Shown here: positions 21,624 through 33,422 of the stretch, piece after piece
How the letters are laid out: the number at the start of each line of letters is the position of its first letter
Numbering within the stretch: the stretch's first letter is position 1
NCBI GenBank assembly: GCA_028274465.1
Contig: CM051456.1
Span: 67,070,753-67,134,752 of the forward strand
From: Plantago ovata
Taxonomy: Eukaryota; Streptophyta; Magnoliopsida; Lamiales; Plantaginaceae
Direction: 5' to 3'
Length of the DNA stretch: 64,000 nt
The notes under the pieces: model-generated
Databases searched by the model: none
Told to the model about the DNA's origin: nothing
The model's input: only the letters and a program-made list of their open reading frames with translations
Position numbers and translations under genes: made by a program

Positions 21624-22177
21624 TAATCGTTTATTGTTGATAACATTTGATACTGGTACTTGATTTAATATGAATTTACGTTCAATACTCGAAGTCGAAT
21701 TTTTCAAATTTGTGGAATACGCATAGGACGTAGACCTTCCATCTTCAATAAATTGTTTAAATAAAGCAATGTGTTTAACTACACGCTTGACACAAATTAT
21801 GGTATTGATTCGATTTTCTTACTGTATTTAAAACACTCGAATTTTAAAGGATTTTGTGGTGACTGAATCCTCGGTTAGTATCTTCCTAAATATTCTTTCG
21901 ATTGCTTCAAATTCTGCATAATCAATTCAATTATTCTTTTGCATTTTTTAGACTTCATATTCGTGCCAACTTATATACGGAAACGATATATATGCCAAAA
22001 CCAATATATGTGCAAAAAAGGAACGATATATATTCCCAGAGAAACGTTTAAATATATGCCAAAACGATATATATCCCAAAAAACTCACTATATATATACG
22101 CTTGCATCTCAGACTCTAATGCAAAATCTTAAGCATACGATTTTGTTATCAGTCGAACAAAAAAAAAAGAGAAAAAG
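21624..22177 (+). promoter_or_regulatory. Promoter and 5' leader of the RPA-like gene
   Basis: TATA box CACTATATATATACG at 22086-22100, then a pyrimidine/adenine leader and ATG at 22178, about 90 bp downstream. Upstream (21960-22080) are several ACGATATATATNCC and TATATGCCAAAA repeats that could be regulatory or simple-sequence drift. No gene in the rest of the interval. Confidence 0.5.
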
Positions 22178-24749
22178 ATGAATCCAATTGCTCTTAAGGA
22201 TATTTGTAAGGACATGCAGGGTGTCGAGCTTTTCACCGTCACCGTTAAGGTTATCAAACTTTGGAATTCGTTGGATACAAACAAGAACCCACTCGGGGTT
22301 GAGGCTATTTTAGTTGATAATGAGGTGATTATTATTATGCATTCCTTTATTATGTTCTGTCGTTTGTAGTAACAACACTAATTTGTGGTTTGTTTTAATC
22401 ATATAGGGCACCTTTATTCAAGGCACGTCTTCGAAGAGAATGTTGAAGTTTTTAACCAAAAGGCTTAAGGAGGGAGAAACATATAGAATCAACAAGTTTG
22501 ATTTGGAGGAAAATACTCCACCAAAGTATCAGAAGGGGAGGGTCAATCACGGGGCAAGGCTCGTGATGTGTTATGGTGCTGAAGTTACCCAGTGTAGGAC
22601 GGATCTCAACATTCTGACTAACGGTATCAATTTGGTTGCTTATCGTGACATCAACGATTCTGATCCACAGTTTTACGTTGGTGAGATGTTCTACTTAGCC
22701 ATATCTTAATTTGTTTAGTAGTAAAAATTACATATGTATATGTCATTTCGAAAATTTATACTTATTGATTTGCATGTTCAATATTCTTTTTAAATTTTAT
22801 GTGTATGTTGTGGTGCTCCAATATTTTCAAATGTATATGTACCGTATTTTTTTGGTCGTTTAGCTCATGAACTTCTAATTTGTACACTCTTGCAATCTAT
22901 CACATCCTTTTAATCAATCAATATTATACTTTGTTTATGAGCTCCTCACCCCCTCCCTTCCTATATCATACAGATGTTATTGGAAAAGTCACGAGTAGAA
23001 GTGATGTTACCTTTGTCGAGAAGATGCATGCTCGCAAAATTGATGTTGAGCTTCGAGACGATAGGTACCTATTTTAGTATAAATACAGTATACTTTAATA
23101 GCTAATACGTTGTTTTCTAGATTACAAATATATTTTTATTTTTTATAGCAATGTCACTATTAAGGCTGTGCTATGGGAGTCTTATGCTGATAGGATCATT
23201 GAGTTGGCCCCTGCTAGCGGAAATGTTGAGCCGGAAATTGTTATTATTCTTCAATTTGCTCTTAATAATTCATATCTTAGTAAGTAAAAAGTCTTTCTAA
23301 CCCATGCGCTGATTCATTTACGGATTTATAAGTTTATGACTTATGAGTTCAAATTTTATATCAAAACAGATGAGACACGTGTTCAAACCGCTTATCATGC
23401 AACCAAGCTTTACATCAACGCTGATCTTCCTGAATTCCATGAGTTCAACATAAAGTGAGTTAATTTGTAGTTTACATGAAGTTAAATTGATATCTTATAT
23501 CTTTCCTATCTAATGTCGAGTTTCAATTGTTTTAGGAAAAAGGACAATGAAGGTAATTCGGTCACGTATCTCACTGTTGACCCTAGGTCATTAAGACCTG
23601 ATGAGTGGCTCAACATGGACATGCACAGGACTGCTAGGCAAATTAAGGATTGCACGACGGTATGTTCTATTAGGTTTGAGTGAAGATGTACAATATAATT
23701 TATAATTTTTCGAGTAAAACTTATGAAGTAAATTTGGTTTGGACAGGCTACATCACCTTTGTTTGCTTTCAAAAGGTTGATGAGATGTCTCCTTGGTACT
23801 ATATGTCGTGCTCTTCATGCAATGGAAATGCGAAGAAGTCTCAAGTTGGTGAACCGTGCAATAGCATCAAATGTGCTGGTCAGCCAATCAAAGCTCTCAT
23901 TCCGAAGTAATCTCCTTCATCAAGTTTATATGACAGTTTCCATATACTTATTGAATCAATTGATTTATGATCTAAATTTTTATTTATTGTCAAATATAGG
24001 TTCCGAGTGAAATTCATAGCTAGAGGTGCTAAGGAAGAGAGAATTTACGTTGTTGTGTTTGAAGAAATGATGATGAAGTTTATCAAGAAAACGTGCCAGC
24101 AGGTTTATGATGAATGGAAAGAGGTATATTTATTCCATCTATATATCTATATTTATCTATAAGCATTCAAGAGCGTGTTTGTCATTTTATTTGATATGTC
24201 CCTCAAACAGGAGGATGATGAGGATATGATACCAATGGACTTCTCCGTGATGCTGCACCGTGATTACCTTACTAAAGTGAGAATCACGGAGTATAACTTG
24301 AAGGGTGACAAGTTTAAAGAGTTTAGCAATGATGTGATGACCGATGATGTTGATATTCTCAGGGAGTACGTTAGCATTAGCATTGAGGTATTTTCTGTTG
24401 TCATTCGTAGAATAAAACGAATTATTATTATTATGGAAAATTAGTATTATTGTTAATGTTATGATTATCTTATTATGAGATATTTCAATATCCTAACTCT
24501 ATGTTTTATTCTCTAATACACCAGAATGGCGTGTCCGGTTTTAAGTACAATTCGGTTGTACGGAAGGGCAAGGAAAAGGTGGTTCTAGATGGAACTGAAA
24601 ATGCTAGCAATGATACTGAAGGCTTCGTCACACCTTTCAAACGTACTTTGTCTTCTGATAGTGATGATGAGGATGTCAACACTGGTACTCAGAAATCGAG
24701 CAGCAGGCAAAATGGAGAAATAATTTTTTTCTTCGTAATTTCCCTTTGA
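22178..24749 (+). CDS. Replication protein A 70-kDa subunit-like protein (RPA1-like)
   Basis: Ten exons predicted from ORF pieces and GT-AG sites: 22178-22324, 22407-22680, 22974-23064, 23149-23279, 23370-23454, 23536-23659, 23776-23906, 24000-24123, 24211-24387, 24525-24749. Together they give 502 codons plus a stop, with all phases consistent. Exons 1-2 encode a DUF223/DBD-A-like OB fold (VEAILVDNEGTFIQG; FLTKRLKEGETYRINKF). Exons 3-5 encode a second OB fold (DVIGKVTSRSDVTFV; VTIKAVLWESYADRI). Exons 7-9 encode the C-terminal OB with a CxxC...CxxxxC zinc ribbon (YYMSCSSC; EPCNSIKC). The C-terminus is Ser/Asp-rich. RPA1 binds single-stranded DNA in replication and repair. This protein is shorter than canonical RPA1 and lacks its N-terminal protein-interaction domain, as in the expanded plant families often carried by Helitrons. 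No disabling mutation is seen. The last exon may splice further downstream. Confidence 0.8.
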
Positions 24750-26003
24750 ACTATATTGAACAATTTGGTGTTTATGGTTTTAAGTTGGACATGTTTGTTT
24801 AAATTTTGTTTTTGGACTGATTTGATATTGCGTCTATATGGTCATGTCGAACCATATCATTTTGGATATTGCTGGTGATTTGCTGTTTCTTATCACCCAT
24901 TTTTCGTTTTGAAGTAGTATATGGCCATGTTGAGGTTGCAATGGTACATCATTGTTCAATATTTTTGTTTCTATGTTTTGTTTTCTCTCTTTTTTCTTTT
25001 TTTAAGCAGGTGAGGTCGATTGCAGTCTATGTCAAGTCGTTAAGGAATCATATAATCTACGCTACTTTTTGATATGGTGGTGTTGAAGTTGCACATGCTT
25101 GAGACTTTGGAGTTGTTTTTTAGCATTGAATCGATGAAGTTGGAGAACCCTTATGTTATTGAATTTGAGTTGTATTCGAATGTTAAATATGATTTAGTTA
25201 AATTTTAATTATGTATTATGCACTTTGAAATTGAATAAGACTTTTAATTTGTAAATTGATGGTGGAAGTTCTTTTTTTGTGTCTTATGATGATGTTAATT
25301 TGGAATAATTAAAAGCTTATAATACGTTGGTAAATACTTCTTGGAACTAACATTGTTCCATTGAATCGTTGTATTGATTTTTTATTGACAATATATAATT
25401 CGTACATAACGAAAGTTCTTTTACTAATTCTTATGCACATATATGGATTTTCACTAATTCTTAAGCATATCCAATGTTCGATTTTTATGAGCTTCATAAC
25501 TTGATCATTCATCTGCATACACTTCATCAGCACTCAACTTATGAAAGGTCTTTAAATTATATTACTCGATAAGAAGCAGCGCAATTCGCAAAACAATGTT
25601 ATTTATTAACATCATACGTACATAAGACCGGACATATAAGTAAATCAGAATTTCAAAAATAATTATTGGTTACGTATCCAAAGTTCACTCGAATTTGATA
25701 GATCATTTTTACACCCGGATAATTTTTGATGCAATGTTTGATTTGATATTATTCGAAGTTGATTATTTCCGATTCTACTATATACATAGCATATATACTC
25801 GCGTGCATATTCCAAGATTTACAAAGTAATTTTAGTAAGTAGCAATAGTAATTATGCTTGTGTTTATTATTCAGTATATATGACATATTTAGAATCGAAA
25901 ATGTCAATGGCAGATCTGTTTGTGTGTATAGATCATTGATAGACGGATATATTTCTCTAAATTGTTTTCTTCTCTTAATCAGTTTATGCATACAGGTTTC
26001 TCC
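24750..26003. other. Noncoding, RPA-like 3' region and intergenic sequence
   Basis: AT-rich. A possible extra splice acceptor (TTTTTAAGCAG, about 25010) precedes a short open stretch to a stop near 25070, which might be an alternative last exon of the RPA-like gene. From 25100 to 25990 I see no coding signal, only scattered AT-rich words. Confidence 0.4.
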
Positions 26004-26190
26004 ATGGATACTAATCGCAAGACGTCCAATTGTAATGATAGACGAATCTATACTCGAAATACTGAAAATAGTTGTGATGCAGCTTCTCATTTGAACAATG
26101 CTAATGGAGTTTCTGATGGTGTGATTCCGAATAAGAGGCCAAGGGGCAATGGTGTTAGGAACTTATCACCACTTAGTGATATTAAAAACG
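26004..26190 (+). CDS. Orphan exon, possible Helitron helicase N-terminus
   Basis: An acceptor (GCATACAG|GTTTC, 25995) precedes ATG at 26004, and a donor (AACG|GTATGT) lies at 26191. The 62-residue stretch is Asn/Arg-rich (MDTNRKTSNCNDRRIYT) and ends in NKRPRGNGVRNLSPLSDIKN. Basic starts ending in a SPLSDI-like motif occur in plant Helitron/PIF1-like helicase proteins, and an RPA-like gene upstream fits that context. No Rep or helicase domain is present, because the Sirevirus LTR starts at 26262 in what would be the next intron. The family call is tentative. Confidence 0.3.
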
Positions 26191-26261
26191 GTATGTGATT
26201 ATGTCTCATATAAATTGTTCTTGCTGAAATTTTGATTATGTCTCATAAATTGTTTGATACT

Positions 26262-27833
26262 TGTTGGTCCCTTTAAACAACAAGAAAAGACTAGGGGGGG
26301 GGGGATGAATAGTCTTTTCAAACTTTCGTCGTTTAAAACTTTCTCAACAAGTGCTTATTACTTTTCAATAATGAGTTTGCTGATACTTAACTTTCTCAGC
26401 AAGCGTAAGTTACTTTGCAATAACTAGGTTTGCTGATACTTAAAATCAGAGAGCGGAAGTCTTTGATACAATAAGTACTCTTTCAGTAAATGAAGGTTTC
26501 AGCAAGTGATGTGAGTGACTGTGTACAAATAGATATGATTTGCTGAAAACCAAGTACAGTAAGTAAATCACACAAACACTTTTATAGTGGTATCTGAGAG
26601 TGGCGTAATCTCTCAACTATTCCACTTTGTCCTTTCTAGGACTGAATCCACTAAGATAAGATTGAGGTTCCTTACAACACCTATCTAGAGATTCAAACAG
26701 AAACCAAAGCACACTTGCTTCGTCTCCAACCTAATCTAGAGAACGCAACCTTGTTCTCCACCAAACTTGGTACTTTTAATCAGCAAAACTATGCTCGATT
26801 AAGTTCCCCCTGAATATCACGCCTGAAAGGGTGTATTTTCAGTTAGAGAGGTTTGGGATGAGATAACTTAATTATAACTTATTCAGTTACAACAAGTAAT
26901 CTAAGAAACAAAACTTTGAATACTTTGCAGTAAACAAGTTTGATTGTTTCTGGTGTCAAGACTTGTTCTTGTTCGAAAGAAAGAAAGAACACTTAACTAA
27001 TTTCTTAGTCGTGTAAATTCTACTTCTTCACAAGTAGCTTTTTCAAGCTTTAAGTCTTGGAACGGATCAATGGCAGTAAGAGTGTTTGAAGGGTATGTGA
27101 GTTTAAGCACAAGTGAGAGTATGATCACGTTGTTGACACACTTTTACTCTTTGCCAGATGACCTCTATTTATAGTGAAATAAGGAGCCGTTTGAATTTCA
27201 AATTCTAAGGCTTTTGTTCCTTAAAATGTCACTATCTTGCTTTTGTACTTTCATCAGCGTCCTTGTTTGTCTTCTCGTCTTCATGTCCTTCGCGTGCATG
27301 CTTTGCATTTAATGCTCTTTTGAATAGAATTCAAACAGTAACATTGGAACGCAAATACAAGTACTTTCAGCAAGAGGTCACAAATGTTTCATCAGCAAGT
27401 GGTCAGTCTCAGTTTCAGCAAGCACAACCTACTTTGTCGTATAGATTTTCACTTATGCAATGCTGTTGCTGAAGTTTCCACTTTCTGAGCAACATTTGCC
27501 TTTGTAGATACCAGTCTTCAGAAATCTTCTAGTCTTCAGTCTTCGAAATCTTCAAGATTCTGAGCGGTTCTAAATGCTTCAATAGTTTGTTTGTAGAAAC
27601 AAAGTACATCATCAGCAAATGCTTCAATAGGTTGTATTTCTTTTCAGAAAACAAGATACATCATAAGCTTTAAAACCAACCTATCTAGCACCTACTCTAA
27701 GTCTTCAGCAAACGTTCCTCTTTTACAATGTCCTTAAAATTCTAAATTCCTATGGACCTTAAGAGTACTAGTTACTGGACTTTCCTTAATTTAGCATGGT
27801 TAATTGCTCATCAAAATTACAAGTTTCTTAACA
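26262..27833 (-). repeat. 3' LTR of the Sirevirus carrying units G/H
   Basis: Minus-strand LTR of 1572 bp, from TGTTAAGAAACTTG (27833) to GGGACCAACA (26262). It matches the 5' LTR of element F (51390-52990). A C-rich or G-rich run lies near the inner end in both. The flanking 5-mer ATACT (26257-26261) is the candidate target duplication, but its partner lies outside the window. The sequence is rich in TTGCTGA/TCAGCAA words. Confidence 0.9.
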
Positions 27834-27849
27834 AATTTCCCCCTTTTTG
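27834..27849 (-). other. Polypurine tract of the G/H Sirevirus
   Basis: The minus strand reads AAAAAGGGGGAAATT directly before the LTR start, the expected position and composition for plus-strand priming. Confidence 0.8.
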
Positions 27850-28089
27850 ATGTTAGCAATCCATGGCTAAATTAATTGTTACCCTTTTAGAGGTTTCTGA
27901 TGTAGAATAAATCAGTTGATTAATGCAAGCATACTTGAATAATTAAACAGTAAGCATAAGTAAATTGCATAATCAAAACCCAATAAGAGTCAAAAGCTTC
28001 ATTGCTGATAGTTATCTTTCAGAAGTTTACAACAGAGATAACTAAACAAAATCAGCAAACAAAACTTTAACAAAAACTATTACAGAGAG
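27850..28089 (-). other. 3' untranslated region of unit G
   Basis: AT-rich noncoding sequence between the env-like ORF stop and the polypurine tract, with a few TTGCTGA words. Confidence 0.6.
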
Positions 28090-29805
28090 TTAAGCTCTTC
28101 CAGAGGATTTTCTCAAAATCTCTCTTACACTCTTCTCAGCAAGTGCAGTAAATTGAACACAGTCCTTTTCGTAGTTCTCAAGAAGCCTACGGACTTGTAG
28201 CTGAAGAATTCTTGCATTTTTGCAGGCAGTATGATGATGCTTTTCAGCATTCATTTCCATGTAGTGAGTTACCCACAAATGCATGCCCCAATTGCTGGCA
28301 TGGAGAAGCTGTGTATCTGAAATGCTTTTAGGATGAATCTTTCTTAGCCAGAGAAGATCTTCTTCTTGATCCTTAGCAGTGAGATAGAAATACTCATAAG
28401 GAATCAATCCAAGTCTCTTCTTTGTTTTCTTGGTTACTGGGTCAGAGTAATAAGCAATGCCAACTGGTTTTATCAAATCAGGTTCTTGTCTGTAAGTCTT
28501 ACCAATTGCAATTCTTCTTACTGAGACCTCAAGATTCAACCATCTCCCAGCAATGTTTCTAGGAAGGGATTCTTCCCTTTGTTTCCTTTTTACCTTGAGT
28601 TCAATCCATGTGAACATTTGGTTCAAAATGGCTGTAGGAAAGAACTCATTCACCAGCAAGTCTTCCAACTTTAAGATCCAGCAACCATGAATGTTTCTGA
28701 TCACATTCTGAGTGGTTTCATCATTGCTGGTCTTTGTATACAAGATGCCGGAGCCAATAGCAATGCTGGAAAGCCTCTTTTCTTCCTGTCTTTTCCTTCT
28801 TCTTCTTGACTTAGCATTGTCTTGATCTCTTGCTGAAGATCTTGAGTCAGAAGATAAATGCTTTGATTGGCCAGACGGAGTTAAGGCTGTAATTGGTCTA
28901 GCTCTTATGGATTGAGCTATTGTCTGATTGTCATCATCATCATCATCTTCATTCAGATCTTGATGAGTTTCAGTATGGCAATAACCTTGAGTTTCAGCAG
29001 CAGTTTTTCTCTTTTGGGACTTGCTGAATTTAACTCAGATTCTGCTTGCCTTTTAGAACTTTTCTCTCTTTCAGCAAGAGGTTCTATGGGCAGTGGCTCA
29101 TCAATAGTAGGAGGGGTTTGGGTTCTTTTTCTTGTACTTCTCTTTTCCCCCTTAGACATGGATTGCAACATTGGAGTGATGTGCAGAGAATAGAACTCAT
29201 TGCAATTTTCAGCAAGAGTACTTAAGCTGTTATACTTCATGATGATTTGTTGCTGATCAGAAGTCATTTTTGACAACTCCTTTTGAATACTCACCATGTT
29301 CTCTTCATGTCTTTTCTCTGTTGCGGCCCTATCATCCATGAAAGTCTGAGCCTTCACTAGAGCGGTCTTTGCGAGCATGAGTGTTTGACTTACATCTTCT
29401 TCATAGCTCTTGTGATAAAGACTTATGTCTTTCTGAGCTATTGTAAGAGTAGTAGTGCGTCTCAGCACTGTAGCCAATATTTTCCCAATGTCAAGCGGGC
29501 TCTCAGCAAGCAATGCCTCATCTTCTGCTTTGCAGGCATCATGGACTTTCTTTAGTGCCAAAATTCTAGGAGTAAACTCCTCAACTCGTGGGAACGACAC
29601 TAGGTTTGGGGTCAAGGAATGAACTTTTAGTTCTGAAGCAAACTGATCATCGTCTATATCATTTATGTAGTCAGGAGGAGGAATTTGAACCACTTTGGGA
29701 TCTCTCTTGGATTGTTCATCCTCATTTGCTGATAAATCATTGTCATCCTCAGATTCATCAAGGTCAGCAACCTTGGAACCTAAGTAAGCAACTTCATTTC
29801 CTTTT

Positions 29806-30066
29806 GGTTGAGTGGTTGCTGATGGCAACACTTCAGACTCAACAACTGGAGTTTCACCAGTAGTTAGTTTTAATTGAGTAGTTGCTGAGGGAAACGTTTG
29901 AGACTCAATTACTGGAGTTTCGCCAGTAGTTAGTTTTAATTGAGTAGTTGCTGAGGGCAACGTTTGAGACTCAATTACTGGAGTTTCGCCAGTAGTTAGT
30001 TTTAATTGAGTAGTTGCTGAGGGAAACGTTTGAGACTCAATTACTGGAGTTTCGCCAGTAGTAAGT
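29806..30066 (-). repeat. 66-bp coding repeats in the env-like ORF (four units)
   Basis: Four tandem units each encode 22 residues of the LTTGETPVIESQ type. The matching part of unit H (about 34985-35167) has three, so one unit was gained or lost after the duplication. Confidence 0.85.
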
Positions 30067-30971
30067 GGAAGGGAGGGGACTTCCTTTGGTCTTACTCCTG
30101 AAGATTGACCAATTTCTAGATCCTGCATATGCCTTGAATGGATCAAGAGACTGTTCTGTAGAGCGCGTTGGTAATCTTCATCCAATTCATCTTCATCATC
30201 AAGGTTTGCATCAGTGACCTTGGCATCAGAAAGTTGGCTTTTGCCATGTTTCAAGGCAGCTCGCTTTCTGGCATATTCTTCTTCAGTATCAGCACCTTGT
30301 ACAGGTGCTTGATTTTCAGCATCAGCAGGAGCAGGTTGAGATTCATGATGAGGTTGTGGTTGATCAGCTTGCTGGTTGTCTTGTGGTTCAGTTTCAGCAA
30401 CTGTCATTTTTAAACCACCAGCATCAGGACTTGGACCTTGATTGTCATCGTCGTCATCTTTCTTGTCCTTTGAATCTTTCCCTTCATCATCACTGGGATC
30501 TGTCGGAATATTTTCATCTTCTTCCTCTTCATCATCATCAGTCAGAATTACTAGCTCAAGATGCTTGTACAAAGCAACACTCGTTACTTCCTCTTCCTCA
30601 TTTATTTTGTGGGGATCAGCCACCACGGGTACAAATGAACCCTTGAGCATCACAGCTTGTTCAGCTGGAGAGGCACTCTTGAATTTTGCCTTCATATTCT
30701 CTCTGATTTGAGTTCATTTGCTGAGAATATGTCATGTCTTCAGGAAGTATGGAGTGAACGAATGTCTCGAGCTTTGCAGAGAAGATCTCTTTTTCTCATT
30801 AGATAGATGAAGATGGATATCAAAAAAATCCATTCGTCTGTACCTTTGCCAGTTGCTGACGGACTTAGCAACTCTTGACAAAGTTGTTCTTTTGAAGTTC
30901 AAGTACAGTTCCTCAGAACTCACTTGTTGATCTTCAGTGATGAGCACCACTTCAGTGGTCTCCTTTAGAGA

Positions 30972-31340
30972 CTGAAAAAGAACGATATTTAGATCAGGAT
31001 AGGTTTGGATAATTGCTTTAGAGTTCAAAGCTGAAACATGAATTACCTGCTGAGATTCAGCAAGCTCATGTTGTACAATTTCCATTCCTTGAGGAGCTTG
31101 AGTAGCATCCTCCATTTGTTCATCCTGCAATAAATTTGAGTTAGATACAAGTACTAAGCTGTCAAACTTAGTTTTATTACCAAAAACATTAACTACCTGC
31201 TGAGCAGAGAGTGTTGATTCTGGTGCAGAGGCTTCAACAACCATCTGACTTGCATCTTGAGAAGTCTGTAGAGATAACATAATATTAGCAAAAGAATAAG
31301 TTTCAGAAAGTGAAGTTTTACTGATGGTTGAGTTATCTAC
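30972..31340 (-). other. Three predicted mini-introns in the env-like ORF
   Basis: On the minus strand: 31266-31340 (75 bp), 31125-31196 (72 bp) and 30972-31046 (75 bp). Each starts CAG|GTAG or CAG|GTAA and ends in a pyrimidine-rich stretch plus CAG or ACAG. All are multiples of three without stops, so retention keeps the frame. They separate exons of 69 and 78 bp, each ending in Gln-Gln. The same sites are present in unit H (about 47860-48225). Confidence 0.5.
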
Positions 31341-33422
31341 CTGCTGAAGAAGGACAGGTTGTGGCTCAGTCCTTTCAGCATTAACAGTTTCTTCATTTTC
31401 TGGGACTGTTTCTTGAGCAGACTTCTTGGTTTGCTCTGTTTGAGAAAGATGCGCGGTTTCAGCAATCTCCCTTGTCTCTGAGAATGACAAGTTGAGCAGA
31501 AGCATCTTGACCTTTAAGCTCACTGCTTGTCATGAAGACATCAATGGATTTGTTGGATGATTCTTCAATCTCCAACTCCATTTGTTGGCTTATAGCTTCC
31601 AGTACAAGCTGGACTTTGTCAATTGATGTCTTTGGTGAACTTGGGCCAGTATTCTCAGCATCACGAGATGCGTCGTTGAATAGTGCTTCTTGTGTTTCTT
31701 CAGCAACTTCTGGAACTTGAACCATTGCTGTCTCAGCAACTGGTTCTTCAGCAACCGGGGTTTCAGCAACTTGATGAGTTGCTTGTTCAACAACCATCTT
31801 TTCAGCAGCATCAGCAAGTGCCGCATATTGCAGATCAGCAGCAATATCACTTGCTGGTTCCAGAGTTTGATCATCTAGATTATCTACAATGTAGATATCT
31901 GGGACTTGGGCAGGAATTTCATTTCCACTGCCTTGTGGTCTGTTCTCAGTAGAAGGATCAACGTTGAGCCGATCATTGAAGGCTTCCGCAAACACTTCAA
32001 TGTTGCTGACATAGGCTTCAGTAACTAACTTGTCAACATCTACTGGAACTTGCGTTTCAGCAATTGTCTGGGAATTGTCTGAGAGGTCATGGACAATCGG
32101 AACTGACTTGCGAGCCAGTGTTTTCTTCCTTGTGTTACTTGTCCTTTTCCTCTTTGGTACAGGGTTTGCTGATGACGTTGTAGTCTGAGTGTCATCATCA
32201 GCTTTCCTCTTTTTCTTGTTAGATTTCTTCAGTTTCCCAGAAGCGTCAGTAGTTGCATTTTCAGCAACGACTGTTGTACACGTACCTTGTTGATCATCAT
32301 CTACAGCAGTTTTGTCGTTGTCACCACCATCTACAGTAGTTTCATCTCTAAGTTGCTGAGTGGTGACATCTGCAGCTGTTGTATACCTTTCTTGCTGGCT
32401 TGTGCTGACAACATTTGCAGCTGTTGTCTTCTTTGATTTTTCTAGTTTCTTGCCAGCAGTTTTAGGTACATTCTTCTTGTAGAAGGATCTTCCCACATTG
32501 CATACAGATTTCTTGATTGGCAATGGGTTTCTCAGCTGAATCCTGAAATGTTCAAGGATATAGCATATCTATATTCCATACATAACTGGAAAGGAAGGTG
32601 AGACCTTGTTGTCTTCTACCTTTACCTTGAACTTAGTGACACAATCAACAAGCCTGTTGAAAATGTACTTAGCCCAGTTAAGTTCCGTTTTATTTTCATG
32701 GATATGCATCAGCAGCGGCCACCTTCTCAGGCCTACTTGGTCTATTCCTCCAACTTGGGAGTCCAAAACTTTTATCAGTAGCAGAGCTACTAGACCAAGT
32801 GAATGGCAGAGATGCTTCCTCTTAACGTGCTTTGTCCAAGTCACGGGAGCAATCTCTCCTTTCTTCATTTTCTCATTTCTGACGTCACTATAGAAGCTTC
32901 AATTTCTTCGTCAGTGGCAGTGACGTCATCTTCAGTTCCAGTGGTTGGAATCTGAAAGATTTCCGCTAAATCAGTCCATTTCAGGACGATTTGCGTGTTC
33001 TGAACTGTAGTAAAGATCACTTTTTCAGTGACTCCTTTACTATCAGTAAGGGACTGGATTTCTGCATTATTGTAGAACTCCATTGTGTCCAACATGCTCA
33101 CTTGCTTAGTGCGAGCAGATATGAAATTCATGAGGCCTTGCTGCTTGATAAATTCAAGAGCCTCTTCATTTTCATCATCGAGTTCTTGTTCATAGAAGTA
33201 TCGAATGTACTTCTCCTTTGCAAATCCACCCCATTGCATCATCATCTCACACTTTGCAGTGTCAAGATATGAAGAAGGCATAGGTTTGTCCGATATTTTA
33301 TCGTTTTTCAACACAACTTTCGTTGTGTTTGATGCCGGAGTAGTCACCGGAGCAGTGTGTTTCTCAGCACTGTCAACCTTAGACGACTTGGAGGACTTGG
33401 AGGACTGTCTCTTTGGTGCCAT

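Larger units (their letters stand above)
28090..33422 (-). pseudogene. Env-like (third) ORF of the Sirevirus, unit G
   Basis: Long ORF downstream of pol, starting MAPKRQSSKSSKSS. The N-terminal 300 residues (MMQWGGFAKEKYIRYFYEQE; ALLLIKVLDSQVGGIDQV; NWAKYIFNRLVDCVTKFKVK) resemble the putative plant transposon protein type. Basic clusters (KKSNKKKRKADDD; PKRKRTSNTRKK) look like nuclear localisation signals. The middle is acidic and Gln/Ala-rich, with three predicted mini-introns, a Glu/Asp block (DDDEEEEDENIPTD) and four 22-residue repeats; the C-terminal third is probably coiled coil. No signal peptide or membrane segment is visible, so env-like is a positional name. Frameshifts occur near 32868, 32523-32569, 31459-31523, 30695-30732 and 28743-28953. 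Function is unknown. Confidence 0.7.

Noticed and set aside
17086..26261. Defined Helitron ends around the RPA-like gene
   Set aside because: I could not find a convincing TC start or a CTRR end with a 3' hairpin, so no Helitron boundary is called.
29588..30711. Plus-strand ORFs opposite the env-like gene (Ser-rich and His/Leu-rich)
   Set aside because: They are antisense shadows of the acidic Asp/Glu and Gln-rich codons and carry no domain.
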